Of a stretch of 64,000 nucleotides of DNA, positions 41,038 through 50,109 are shown piece by piece. Numbering within the stretch: the first letter of the stretch is position 1; each line of letters starts with the position of its first letter. The notes beneath the pieces were generated by a model. That model ran no database searches. It had not been told where the DNA came from and saw nothing but the letters and a program-made list of their open reading frames with translations. The DNA comes from Corynebacterium occultum (GTDB taxonomy: Bacteria > Actinomycetota > Actinomycetes > Mycobacteriales > Mycobacteriaceae). A program made the translations under genes and the position numbers. The DNA is taken from NCBI RefSeq assembly GCF_009734425.1, contig NZ_CP046455.1, positions 1,922,001 through 1,986,000 on the forward strand, read 5' to 3'.

Positions 41038-41910
41038 TCAAAGGTAGAACTCCAACCTCAGATCCAATGCCACCACCGAACTGGTCAGCGCCTCCACCGC
41101 AATGAAGTCCACCCCGCAGTTCGCCAGATCCACCGCATCGCTGAGACTTATCCGACCAGCCGCCTCCAGCAGGGTTCCCGGGGAGAGCACATTGCGCCGC
41201 TGCACCGCGGTCTGCACCTCCCAGAGCTCAAAGGTCTCCAATTTGATTTCCTCGGGCCGCTCCTTGAGAACCTCATTGAGTTCACTGAGGTTGTGGACAT
41301 CCACCTCACACCACTTCTGTGGTGCCTGGGCCCGTACCGCCCGGAGCGCAGGCACCAGTCCCCCGACGGCTGCCGCATGGTTGCTCTTGACCATTGCCCG
41401 GTCACCGAGCCCGAGCCGGTGGTTGATCCCTCCGCCGACCCGGACCGAGTACTTCTGCAGCATCCGCAGCCCTGGAAGGGTACTGCGTGAGTCGCGGATA
41501 CGGGCACCGGTACCTTCCACCGCATCCACCCACACAGTAGTTTCCGTGGCGATTCCGGACATATGGGAGAGCAAGTTGAGCATGGTCTGTTCCGCAGTGA
41601 GCAGGTCACGGGTGAGGGCATCGACCCGCAGCACCTCATCGCCCGGCGAAACCCTGGCCCCATCGCGAACCTTGGCGGAGACCTGGAATTCCCCGGTGGC
41701 GACCTGGGTGAGCACCCGGGGCATCAATTCCACCCCGGCGATGGTGCCACCGGCCCAGGCCCGGACGACGGCAGTGCTGCGTTCATCCGGTCCGACCGTG
41801 GCGCGGGTGGTCACATCCGGCCCGTAGGCCAAATCCTCCTGGAGGGCCGCAGCGATGATCCGGTCAGCGATCTCCAGGTCGAGGTCCATCTGGATGAACT
41901 CCGGTGCCAT
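41038..41910 (-). CDS. NadC-like phosphoribosyltransferase with altered active site
   Basis: The 290-residue protein aligns end to end with quinolinate phosphoribosyltransferase (NadC), which makes nicotinate mononucleotide in NAD synthesis. The NHR and MVK residues are kept (His164-Arg165, Lys175). But compared with M. tuberculosis NadC the substrate-binding Lys in RKTLPG is Ser143, the Glu in CEVEV is Asp204, the Asp in LLDN is Glu225, and LESSGG is LEAAGR. It is therefore probably a paralogue with a changed reaction, or inactive. GGGGGAG precedes the ATG. Monocistronic, divergent from glgX. No nadA or nadB lies nearby. Confidence 0.78.
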   Translation of the reverse strand: MAPEFIQMDLDLEIADRIIAAALQEDLAYGPDVTTRATVGPDERSTAVVRAWAGGTIAGVELMPRVLTQVATGEFQVSAKVRDGARVSPGDEVLRVDALTRDLLTAEQTMLNLLSHMSGIATETTVWVDAVEGTGARIRDSRSTLPGLRMLQKYSVRVGGGINHRLGLGDRAMVKSNHAAAVGGLVPALRAVRAQAPQKWCEVDVHNLSELNEVLKERPEEIKLETFELWEVQTAVQRRNVLSPGTLLEAAGRISLSDAVDLANCGVDFIAVEALTSSVVALDLRLEFYL

Positions 41911-42145
41911 GTGGCTCCCCCATCTGCTTAGTGGTTATCACCTGATCTTACGCTGTCCACCGCTCCACCTGGGCAGCTTTTAAGGGGGACGACCTGCCCC
42001 GGAACATAGTGCCCCCCATTTAAAGGGCAGCCACCTTTCGGAGGGTTCCGGGATGTAGGTGGCCTGCCGATGAATAAATCCCCTTAACCTGTGGACTCAC
42101 CCATAAAGGACTTAATGGGTGATACCGGCTTCAGGGCACTATGCT
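41911..42145. promoter_or_regulatory. nadC-like/glgX divergent region with repeated motifs
   Basis: TATGCT at 42140-42145 sits 8 bases before the glgX ATG and fits a -10 element for a leaderless transcript. An inverted repeat GCCACCT/AGGTGGC (42030-42036 and 42057-42063) and three TTAAGGGG-like motifs (41978-41988, 42018-42027 and, inverted, 42079-42090) lie upstream. They may be operator sites; no regulator is recognised. Confidence 0.45.
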
Positions 42146-42153
42146 TAGCAAGC

Positions 42154-44676
42154 ATGACATCATCTGCAGCCCCTTTTCCGGTCTGGCCCGGCGACGCGTA
42201 CCCGCTTGGTTCAACCTATGACGGTGCAGGCACGAACTTCGCGATCTTCTCTGATGTCGCTGAGAAGGTGGAGCTCTGCCTCATTGACCGCGAAGAAAAC
42301 GAGGTGCGCATCAATCTCGAGGAGGTCGATGCCCACGTCTGGCACTGCTATCTCCCCGGGGTTCAGCCTGGCCAGCGTTATGGATACCGGGTGCACGGGC
42401 CCTATGACCCCCACAACGGCAAGCGCTGCGATCCGAATAAGCTGCTCGTGGACCCTTATGCCCGCGCCTTTGACGGTGAGTTTGACGGCCACCCCTCACT
42501 GTTCAGCTATGACATCACCGACCCCGAGAACCCGCATGGCCGAAACACTGAGGACAGCCTGGGCCACACCATGAAGTCCGTGGTCATCAACCCCTTCTTC
42601 GACTGGGGCTCGGACCGTTCCCCGCGTACCGCCTACAACGAGACGGTCATCTACGAGACCCATGTCAAGGGCATGTCGATGACTCATCCGGATGTTCCGG
42701 ATTCGTTGCGCGGCACCTACGCCGGTTTGGCGCACCCCTCGATCATCAATTACTTCAAGGACCTCGGGGTCACCGCCATCGAGCTGATGCCGGTGCACCA
42801 GTTCCTGCAGGATGACCACCTGCGCGAGCAGGGCCTACGCAACTACTGGGGTTACAACACCTTCGGTTTCTTCGCGCCCCACCAGGACTACGCAGCAGCA
42901 CGCAAGCCGGGCAGTGCAGTCAGTGAGTTCAAGGGTATGGTTCGTGCCTATCACGAGGCCGGCCTGGAGGTCATTCTCGATGTGGTCTACAACCACACCG
43001 CCGAGGGCAACCACATGGGCCCGACCATCGCTTTCCGCGGTATCGACAATGAGGCCTACTACCGGCTGGTCGACGATGACAAGTACCACTACATGGACTA
43101 CACCGGCACCGGCAACTCCCTGAATGTCCGGCATCCGCACTCCCTGCAGCTGATCATGGACTCCCTGCGTTACTGGGTCACCGAGATGCGTGTCGACGGC
43201 TTCCGCTTCGACCTTGCTTCCACCCTGGCACGTGAGTTCAATGATGTGGACCGCCTGGCCACCTTTTTCGACCTGGTCCAGCAGGATCCGGTGGTCTCCC
43301 AGGTCAAGCTGATCGCCGAGCCCTGGGATGTCGGCGAAAATGGCTACCAGGTGGGCAACTTCCCGCCTCTGTGGACCGAGTGGAACGGTAAGTACCGCGA
43401 CACCGTCCGTGACTTCTGGCGCGGCGAACCCGCCACCCTGGGTGAGTTCGCTTCCCGCTTGACCGGATCCTCGGATCTCTACGCCAACAATGACCGACGT
43501 CCCACCGCCTCGATCAACTTCATCACTGCCCATGATGGCTTTACCTTGTCTGACCTGGTCAGTTATAACGATAAGCACAACATGGCCAATGGTGAGGACA
43601 ACCGGGACGGTGAGAGCCATAACCGCTCCTGGAACCACGGCGTGGAGGGCCCCACCGAGGACCCGGAGATCACTGCCCTGCGTCATCGCCAGGTGCGTAA
43701 CTTCATGACCACCCTGCTCCTGAGTCTGGGCACCCCGATGATCTCCCACGGTGATGAAATGGGACGCACCCAGGGAGGAAACAATAACGTCTACTGCCAG
43801 GACAATGAGCTGGCATGGATCAACTGGGATCAGCTGGATGAGAACGCCGACCTCTTCGGCTTCGCCAAGCGACTGCTCAATATCCGCAAGCGCCACCCGG
43901 TTTTCCGTCGCCGTCGATTCCTGGCGGGCGGCCCCCTGGGTGCCGATGTCCGGGAGCGTGACATCGCCTGGTTGGTGCCCTCCGGCAAGCTGATGACCCA
44001 GGATGACTGGGACTTCACCTTCGGCAAGTCCCTGATGGTCTATCTCAATGGTGATGCGATCACTGAGCCTGATGCTCGTGGCGAGAAGGTCAAGGATGAC
44101 TCCTTCATCCTGATGTTCAACGCCCACCATGAGCCCATCAGGTTCACCTTGCCGCCGACCTACTTCGGTCAGAAGTGGCAGTTGATCATTGACACCACCG
44201 AGGACAGTGGCTACCCGCTGGAGGCCGAGGTCATCAATGCCGCCGGCACCATCGAGGTCCCCGCCCGCTCCTGCATGGTGCTCAAGCAGATCGAGCCCGC
44301 CATCTACGATGATTATGAGCCGGCCGCAGAGCTCAATGCCCTGCGAGACGAGGAGCAGCACGCTGCAGAGGAGGCGGAGGCCGCCGCGAAAGCAGCTACG
44401 GATACCGAAAACTCCGAGGCTGCCCAGCCAGAGGAGGCCGCCGCCACCGAACCGGAGGAATCCCTAGTCGAATCCGGTGAGGAGACCGAGTCCGCTGCCG
44501 AATCCGCGGAGGATGAGGCTGCAGTTGAGGAGCTTCCCGCCGAGGAGAGCCAGCCTGAGGAGACCCAGCCGGAGAAAAAAGCGGCTTCGGTGAAAACCCC
44601 GGTTAAGGGGGACGCCGATAAGCAGCTTCAAACCGAAGACCTGGAGGACCCCTACAGCGAGGAAGATCCGCTCTAG
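42154..44676 (+). CDS. glgX: Glycogen debranching enzyme GlgX
   Basis: GlgX hydrolyses alpha-1,6 branches of glycogen and supplies linear glucan to TreY. The 840-residue protein has an N-terminal carbohydrate-binding module (about 8-110) and a GH13 barrel. The nucleophile is Asp353 in [16 protein letters not shown] supplies the acid and [10 protein letters not shown] the third Asp. From about residue 733 a strongly acidic, Glu/Ala-rich tail of 108 residues follows, with no enzyme motif, and absent from E. coli GlgX. The ATG at 42154 has no ribosome site, so a leaderless mRNA is likely. Upstream in-frame GTG 42091 is rejected. Confidence 0.95.
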   Translation: MTSSAAPFPVWPGDAYPLGSTYDGAGTNFAIFSDVAEKVELCLIDREENEVRINLEEVDAHVWHCYLPGVQPGQRYGYRVHGPYDPHNGKRCDPNKLLVDPYARAFDGEFDGHPSLFSYDITDPENPHGRNTEDSLGHTMKSVVINPFFDWGSDRSPRTAYNETVIYETHVKGMSMTHPDVPDSLRGTYAGLAHPSIINYFKDLGVTAIELMPVHQFLQDDHLREQGLRNYWGYNTFGFFAPHQDYAAARKPGSAVSEFKGMVRAYHEAGLEVILDVVYNHTAEGNHMGPTIAFRGIDNEAYYRLVDDDKYHYMDYTGTGNSLNVRHPHSLQLIMDSLRYWVTEMRVDGFRFDLASTLAREFNDVDRLATFFDLVQQDPVVSQVKLIAEPWDVGENGYQVGNFPPLWTEWNGKYRDTVRDFWRGEPATLGEFASRLTGSSDLYANNDRRPTASINFITAHDGFTLSDLVSYNDKHNMANGEDNRDGESHNRSWNHGVEGPTEDPEITALRHRQVRNFMTTLLLSLGTPMISHGDEMGRTQGGNNNVYCQDNELAWINWDQLDENADLFGFAKRLLNIRKRHPVFRRRRFLAGGPLGADVRERDIAWLVPSGKLMTQDDWDFTFGKSLMVYLNGDAITEPDARGEKVKDDSFILMFNAHHEPIRFTLPPTYFGQKWQLIIDTTEDSGYPLEAEVINAAGTIEVPARSCMVLKQIEPAIYDDYEPAAELNALRDEEQHAAEEAEAAAKAATDTENSEAAQPEEAAATEPEESLVESGEETESAAESAEDEAAVEELPAEESQPEETQPEKKAASVKTPVKGDADKQLQTEDLEDPYSEEDPL

Positions 44677-44694
44677 TTAAGGGACCGGCCGAAG

Positions 44695-44728
44695 GTGGGT
44701 GAGGATTATTCCTCACCCACTTCCTTCA
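44695..44728 (+). terminator. Terminator of glgX
   Basis: A perfect 10-bp stem (44695-44704 with 44711-44720) and 6-base loop is followed by TTCCTTCATTTT. Confidence 0.9.
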
Positions 44729-44956
44729 TTTTCGGCTGTTCAGAATCCGTCTCAGCTGCCCACCGCCCCTGAGACCCGCATCTACCTTCAGCGACGCCTG
44801 AGGATTCTCCGGCACCGTCCCAGAGATGCTGGACAAATCGCCTCCCCCTACCCCCTGGAGATACCGAGGTGGTGTGCCCTCCCCCTCCCAGTTGAGGAGC
44901 TGTTTCAGGCGGGATATGGGCCAGGTTGAAAGGTGGGGTTCGGGGCCGCAGGTAAG

Positions 44957-45050
44957 CTTGCCGGGGAACACCGGGTTGCAGGTCCGTCCCCCGCCACTGG
45001 GTGGTGGAACCCCCAAGCCCCGGAATACACAGCAGGAAGGACCCCGTATC
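44957..45050 (+). ncRNA. Possible structured leader of the exonuclease gene
   Basis: CCGGGG (44961-44966) can pair with CCCCGG (45018-45023) around an inner 7-bp hairpin (44991-44997 with 45001-45007). The enclosed sequence includes GGGAACACC and CCGCCACTGGG, loosely reminiscent of a cobalamin riboswitch core, but the B12 box is not convincing. The rest of the 374-base gap after the glgX terminator shows nothing recognisable. Confidence 0.3.
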
Positions 45051-46493
45051 GTGATCCCCGCCCAAGGTGCGCAGCTGACAGTGAGCAATGACTCCATCCA
45101 GATCCACTACTCGGATCTGCTGACCGCCATCCACGGCTCCGATGTCGAGGTTGAGGTTTCAAAGGTCACCGGAGTCACCCAGTCCAGCCCCACCGCACTG
45201 ACCTCCGGAGTAGTACACCTGGAGGGGGCAGGCATCACGGTGGCCTTCGCCCCCAATCAGCAGGCTGCCGCCACTGAGTTCGAGACCGCGGTCAAAGCGG
45301 CCCTGCGGGGTGAGGCTTCCGGGCAGCGGATGACCCCCGGGTTGAACTTCGTCGGCTTCGATGTGGAAACCGCCAACAATGACTGGGGCTCGATCTGTCA
45401 GATCGGCCTGGTCCGCTACATCGACGGTGTAGAGGTCGCCGCTGAGTCCTGGCTCTGCACCCCACCGCCCGGCCTGGATAACTTCACGGACGCCAATATC
45501 AACATTCATGGCATCCGCCCGAAGGATGTCGCCGGGCAGCCCAGCTTCGCCGAGCGACTCCCCCAGCTGGTGGAGTTCATCGGGGAGCTTCCCTTCGTGG
45601 CCCACTTCGCCCAATTCGACGCCACTGCCCTATCCCGGGCCTGCGCGGCCGCCGGGGTCGAAACCCCCACTCTCTTCTTCGGTTGCAGTCTGGCCTTGGC
45701 CCGCGGCGAGAAACTCGATGTCCGCAGCCATTCCCTACCTGTGGTCGCCGAACATCTCGGGGTGGAGCTGAAGAAACATCATGATGCCACCGAAGATGCC
45801 CGGGCCTGCGCCGGGATCACCGTCGCCCTGGCCCGCAGACACAGCTTCCAGGGTTCGCTCGCCGAACTCTTCCACAGTCGCAGCATGACCATCGGCAACC
45901 TCAACCCGGAACGGGTCTACCCGGTACTCCGCGACCGTTCCGGCGCCGGTGTCGCTCTGCAGCAGCGCCAGCTGGCCCAGGGGTTGACGGCCGCTGGAGA
46001 GCGGATCGGGGACATGACAGAAGACCCCACCGGCCGCCCCGCCCCGGATGCAGGTTCCCGTTCCGCCTGGGATGATCCGGCAGATCTGCCCACCGAGGCC
46101 CAGCTCACCGAGGAGTCCCCGGCCGCCGCAGGTGCCAAGGGTGGGCGCCGGGGCCCCGCCCCCTGGGCTGCGGTGGCCACCCCGGACGCCATTCCGGAAC
46201 CCAATGAAAACGCAGATCCCCAGGGCATCCTCTTCGGCCAGAATGTCACCCTCTCCGGTGACTTCGAACCCCATGACAAGGGCAGCCTCTGGGCCGGGAT
46301 CGCCGAACGGGGTGGCATCGTGGGCAAGAATGTGACGAAGAAAACCACCATCCTGGTTGCCGGTACCTGGGCCACCAAGACCTCCAAGCAGAAGCGGGCG
46401 GAGGAGTTGATCGCCAAGGGCCAGGAAATTCAGATCTGGAGTGCCGCCGAGCTCTACACCGCCATCGGTTTCGATGAGGAACCGCCTTTCTGA
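45051..46493 (+). CDS. DEDDh exonuclease with C-terminal BRCT domain
   Basis: The 480-residue protein joins three parts: a PH-like N-terminal domain (about 1-85), a DnaQ-type 3'-5' exonuclease (about 97-265) and a BRCT domain (about 390-480). Exonuclease residues are in FVGFDVETA (Asp104, Glu106), FAQFDATAL and HHDATEDA. BRCT begins GQNVTLSGDFE and contains the conserved Trp-containing TWATKTSKQK. Such fusions occur in actinobacteria and suggest DNA repair or proofreading. The GTG at 45051 is preceded by GGAAGGA; the long upstream frame has no support. Confidence 0.85.
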   Translation: MIPAQGAQLTVSNDSIQIHYSDLLTAIHGSDVEVEVSKVTGVTQSSPTALTSGVVHLEGAGITVAFAPNQQAAATEFETAVKAALRGEASGQRMTPGLNFVGFDVETANNDWGSICQIGLVRYIDGVEVAAESWLCTPPPGLDNFTDANINIHGIRPKDVAGQPSFAERLPQLVEFIGELPFVAHFAQFDATALSRACAAAGVETPTLFFGCSLALARGEKLDVRSHSLPVVAEHLGVELKKHHDATEDARACAGITVALARRHSFQGSLAELFHSRSMTIGNLNPERVYPVLRDRSGAGVALQQRQLAQGLTAAGERIGDMTEDPTGRPAPDAGSRSAWDDPADLPTEAQLTEESPAAAGAKGGRRGPAPWAAVATPDAIPEPNENADPQGILFGQNVTLSGDFEPHDKGSLWAGIAERGGIVGKNVTKKTTILVAGTWATKTSKQKRAEELIAKGQEIQIWSAAELYTAIGFDEEPPF

Positions 46494-46621
46494 TCCCAGC
46501 TCTTCTGACCCCAGCCCCGCTGGTTCCAGCCCGCCAGGGTTCCTGACCTGATCACCGGGGGACGCAGCCAGTGGCCCCTCACCGGGAACCTTCCACCGGA
46601 AATCCGGGTCTATGGAGGTGA

Positions 46622-46639
46622 AGGCACCTCAAGGTGCCT
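46622..46639. promoter_or_regulatory. Palindrome before an unknown gene
   Basis: AGGCACCT-CA-AGGTGCCT is a perfect inverted repeat ending 22 bases before the ATG at 46662. GAGGTG just upstream can also pair with the CACCTC inside it, giving two competing hairpins. It may be an operator or a translational switch. Confidence 0.45.
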
Positions 46640-46661
46640 CAACCACCAGGAGAACCCCGAG

Positions 46662-47456
46662 ATGAGCACCGCCTTCACCACCGCTGCAACCCACCCCAGT
46701 TCCATCACCGACCTGAGTCCCTCCACGGACACTATTTCCGCCCCGGACGCCGTTCTGCTCGCCGCACCCGATGCGCTGCACCCCGCGGCTCCCCACTGGG
46801 GTGATGAGGCGGAGCCGACGACAACCCACCTCCACCCGGCGCGCCTGCTGCCCCGCCTGCACCTGACCGCCGGGCAGCAACGCCCGGGGCTCAGTGATGA
46901 TGGTTTCAGTGACAGCCCGGCCATGATCGCGTTGTCCCGGCAGCTCAGTGCGGGTCTGCATTGTCTGCCGGAGACAGGTTCGTCGGGTAGACGGGCGGGT
47001 AATGCTGATCCCCTGATCACGGTCAGTCAGCGGGGTCTGGGTGAGCTGGATCTTTTCCCACAGCAGGCTTGGGATGTGGCGGCGGAGAATCTGTTGCACC
47101 GTTCCCGGGAGGCGGAGGGTTTCCGTTTCTACACCCGGCCGGCCTCAGTGCTCAGTGGGCAGCCTCTTCCGGCACTGCAGGTGGCTACCCCGGGGTCGAG
47201 CCCCACTGATTGGTTGGCTCACCCCCATACTTTCAGCATCATGCATTTCCATCTGCGTCGGTTGATGCGTACCGAGGTACGTTATGTGGCTCCTACCCGG
47301 GAGGTGCTGCTGGCTTTCCCGGCGCGGGCCCCGGAGTTGGAGAGCTTCGGCAGGTTTTTGGAGGAGCACGTGCTGGATCTGGGGAGGCCGCTGTTGGGTG
47401 GGCGGGCGATCTCCTATGAATGTGGTTTCCCGGCACTTTCAGACGCTACTCATTAG
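46662..47456 (+). CDS. Unknown protein between exonuclease and treY
   Basis: I do not recognise this 264-residue protein. The first 100 residues are rich in Ala, Pro, Ser and His and look disordered. From about 105 on the sequence looks folded (ITVSQRGLGELDLFPQQAW, FSIMHFHLRRLMRTEVRY). No membrane segment or signal peptide. AGGAGA precedes the ATG. It lies alone between an unrelated exonuclease and treY, with a hairpin after it. Confidence 0.7.
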   Translation: MSTAFTTAATHPSSITDLSPSTDTISAPDAVLLAAPDALHPAAPHWGDEAEPTTTHLHPARLLPRLHLTAGQQRPGLSDDGFSDSPAMIALSRQLSAGLHCLPETGSSGRRAGNADPLITVSQRGLGELDLFPQQAWDVAAENLLHRSREAEGFRFYTRPASVLSGQPLPALQVATPGSSPTDWLAHPHTFSIMHFHLRRLMRTEVRYVAPTREVLLAFPARAPELESFGRFLEEHVLDLGRPLLGGRAISYECGFPALSDATH

Positions 47457-47470
47457 TCTGGACGGGGTGA

Positions 47471-47494
47471 GCCTCCCGGATCAGGACGGGAGGC
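47471..47494 (+). terminator. Hairpin after the unknown gene
   Basis: GCCTCCCG (47471-47478) pairs with CGGGAGGC (47487-47494). A TTT lies 6 bases beyond. Weak terminator or part of the treY leader, where a second hairpin of CCCGGG arms follows. Confidence 0.5.
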
Positions 47495-47578
47495 AGCATG
47501 TTTCCCTGAAGTTTTGTTCCAGCAAGTTCGCCCGGGTAAGTATCACCCCGGGTTCAACCCAATCCCCGGAGGAAGAGC

Positions 47579-50095
47579 ATGACCCCTCGTCCGATCACCG
47601 CCACCTATCGCCTGCAGCTGCGTGGCCCACAGTCAGATCCCGACGGTTTGGGGCGGGCCTTCACCTTTGAGGAAGCCACCGAGCTTGTCCCCTACCTTGC
47701 GGAACTGGGGGTCAGTCATCTTTATCTCTCCCCGATCCTGACGGCCCCACCTGAGTCCAACCACAACTATGACGTGCTGGATCCGACCGAGATCAATCCT
47801 GAGCTCGGGGGCATCGAGGGCCTGCGCCAGCTGGCGGAAACTGCCCATGAGGCGGGGTTGGGGCTGATCATCGACCTCGTTCCCAACCATGTCGGCATCG
47901 AGCACCCCGAGTTGAACCCCTGGTGGTGGGATGTGCTCACCTATGGTCAGGGCTCGGAGTTCGAGTACTACTTCGACATTGACTGGCATGAGGACAATGG
48001 CGCGGGCGGCAAGCTGGGACTTCCCGTCCTGGGTGCCCCCGACGACATCGATAAGCTCGAGTTGAAGGAGCATGAGGGTGAGGCGGTGCTCGCCTACTAC
48101 GAGAACATCTTTCCGGTCCGGCCCGGCACCATGGAGACCCTTGAGGATGATCCCCGCGAGGTCTACGAGAAGCAGTGCTACCGCCTGATGTACTGGCGGG
48201 ACGGGGTGATCAGCTACCGTCGTTTCTTCTCCGTCAACGGGCTGGCCGGCATCCGTCAGGAAGATCCCCGCGTCTTCGAGCACACCCATCGGATCCTGCG
48301 GCAGCTGATCGCCGAGGACCTGATCGACGGGGTGCGGGTGGACCACCCCGATGGGCTTTCCGACCCCTTCGCCTACCTGACCCAGTTGCGTGAGGTGATC
48401 GGTCCGGACCGTTGGCTGGTGGTGGAGAAGATCCTGGGGGTGGAGGAACCCCTTGATCCGCGTCTGGCGGTCGACGGCTCCACCGGTTATGACGCCCTGC
48501 GGGAATTGGATGGGGTGTTCATCAGCCGCGAATCGGAGGACAGTCTCTCCATGCTGGCGCTGCAGCAGTCCGGCTCCACCTGGGATGAGTCCGCCATCAC
48601 CGCGAGTGAGCAGGAACTCAAGCGGGAGGTGGCCCGTCAGGAGCTCTCCGCCGAGGTACGCCGCCTGGCCCGAGCAATGCGCCGCGATAATTTCTCCACC
48701 GCCGGCAGTTCGGTCTCCGAGGAACAGCTGATCACCACCATTGTGGAACTGGTGGCGGCGATGCCTGCCTACCGTGCCGACTACATCTCGCTCTCCCGGC
48801 TGGTGGCCACCCTGGTCGCGGAGATGACCCGGCGTTTCCCCTCCCGTCGGGATGCCCTGGATCTGATCGCCGCCGGCCTGCTGGCCAATTCTGAGGCGAA
48901 GGTCCGTTTCGCCCAGGTCTGTGGTGCGGTGATGGCCAAGGGTGTGGAGGACACCACCTTCTACCGGGCTTCCCGGTTGATCGCCTTGCAGGAGGTGGGT
49001 GGCGCGCCGGGTCGTTTCGGGGTGTCGACGGCGGAGTTCCATCTGCTGCAGCAGGAGCGTGCCCGGCTGTGGCCGATGACCATGACCACCTTGTCCACCC
49101 ATGATGTCAAGCGTGGCGAGGATGTCCGGGCGCGGATCATTGAGCTGACGGAGCTTCCCAGTGAGTTCGCGGAGTTCGTCCGGCGGGTCACCGCTGTGGT
49201 GCCGGCCCCCGATGAGGGCACCGGGCATTTTCTGCTGCAGAATCTGCTCGGGGTGTGGCCGGTGGATGGTGAGGTCACTGATGCGCTCCATGAGCGTTTC
49301 CAGGCTTTTGCACTCAAGGCGATTCGTGAGGCCGGGGTGCACACCAGTTGGACGGACCCGGATGCCCGTTTCGAGAAAGCCATCCACGATTGGGCGGATG
49401 TGCTTCTCGACGGCCCCGTCACCAGCCTGATCACCGAGTTCATTGCACCCCTGCACCGCGGTGCCACGCAGATCTCCCTGGGTCGCAAATTGCTGCAGCT
49501 GATCGGACCCGGGGTGCCGGACACCTACCAGGGCACCGAGTTCTTCACCGACCATCTGGTGGATCCGGATAACCGCCGCTTCGTGGATTACACCGCCCGC
49601 GAGCAGTCGCTGACTGTGCTGCAGGAGGGGGTTGATTGGTTCTCCATCGCCGGGATGGCGCGGGAGGAGGCTTCCGAGGAGGCCGGAAGCGAGAATTTCC
49701 ATGCTTATCCGCACCTGGCGGATCATGCTGACCGGGCCAAGCAGGCCCTGATCCATGCGGCGCTGCAGTTGCGCCGGGAGTTTCCGGAGCTCTTCACCGC
49801 CGGGGATCATCAGGCGGTTTTCGCTGAGGGTCCGGCGGAGTCCCACCTGATTGGTCTGGCACGGGGTCTGGACTCCGGGGAGGCCGGCCTGAAGGTCATT
49901 GCGGTGGCCACCCGTCGCCCGTTGGCACTGCAGCAGGATGGTGGTTGGGGGGAGACCACCCTGACGCTGCCTGCGGGCAGCTGGCGGGAGGAGCTCTCGG
50001 GTCGGGAGTTCAGCGGCACGGTTCCGGTGGCGGAGGTTCTTGAGGTGCTGCCCACTGCCCTACTACGTCGACTGGATGATCCGGCCGAGGGGTAG
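47579..50095 (+). CDS. treY: Maltooligosyl trehalose synthase TreY
   Basis: TreY converts the reducing end of a glucan to a trehalose unit. The 838-residue GH13 enzyme starts PRPITATYRLQL and shows the typical SHLYLSPILTAPPESNHNYDV, LIIDLVPNHVG, DGVRVDHPDGLSDP with the nucleophile Asp, and KGVEDTTFYR. GGAGGAAG precedes the ATG. It works with TreZ (53949-55706) on glucan trimmed by GlgX. Confidence 0.96.
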   Translation: MTPRPITATYRLQLRGPQSDPDGLGRAFTFEEATELVPYLAELGVSHLYLSPILTAPPESNHNYDVLDPTEINPELGGIEGLRQLAETAHEAGLGLIIDLVPNHVGIEHPELNPWWWDVLTYGQGSEFEYYFDIDWHEDNGAGGKLGLPVLGAPDDIDKLELKEHEGEAVLAYYENIFPVRPGTMETLEDDPREVYEKQCYRLMYWRDGVISYRRFFSVNGLAGIRQEDPRVFEHTHRILRQLIAEDLIDGVRVDHPDGLSDPFAYLTQLREVIGPDRWLVVEKILGVEEPLDPRLAVDGSTGYDALRELDGVFISRESEDSLSMLALQQSGSTWDESAITASEQELKREVARQELSAEVRRLARAMRRDNFSTAGSSVSEEQLITTIVELVAAMPAYRADYISLSRLVATLVAEMTRRFPSRRDALDLIAAGLLANSEAKVRFAQVCGAVMAKGVEDTTFYRASRLIALQEVGGAPGRFGVSTAEFHLLQQERARLWPMTMTTLSTHDVKRGEDVRARIIELTELPSEFAEFVRRVTAVVPAPDEGTGHFLLQNLLGVWPVDGEVTDALHERFQAFALKAIREAGVHTSWTDPDARFEKAIHDWADVLLDGPVTSLITEFIAPLHRGATQISLGRKLLQLIGPGVPDTYQGTEFFTDHLVDPDNRRFVDYTAREQSLTVLQEGVDWFSIAGMAREEASEEAGSENFHAYPHLADHADRAKQALIHAALQLRREFPELFTAGDHQAVFAEGPAESHLIGLARGLDSGEAGLKVIAVATRRPLALQQDGGWGETTLTLPAGSWREELSGREFSGTVPVAEVLEVLPTALLRRLDDPAEG

Positions 50096-50109
50096 AATCG
50101 CACTCTGCC

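Noticed and set aside
42835..44361. 508-codon minus-strand frame inside glgX
   Set aside because: It is a shadow of the GH13 coding sequence with no start signal or family resemblance.
44961..45045. Cobalamin riboswitch before the exonuclease gene
   Set aside because: Some core-like segments occur, but the B12 box and the usual pairing order are missing, and the gene has no link to cobalamin; kept only as an unspecific structured leader.
44826..45050. N-terminal extension of the exonuclease frame by 75 codons
   Set aside because: The extension is Pro/Arg/Gly-rich without domain character, and the GTG at 45051 has a good ribosome site.
47633..49846. 737-codon open frame on the minus strand opposite treY
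   Set aside because: It lies wholly inside the conserved TreY coding region and resembles no protein; G+C bias at third positions creates such frames.
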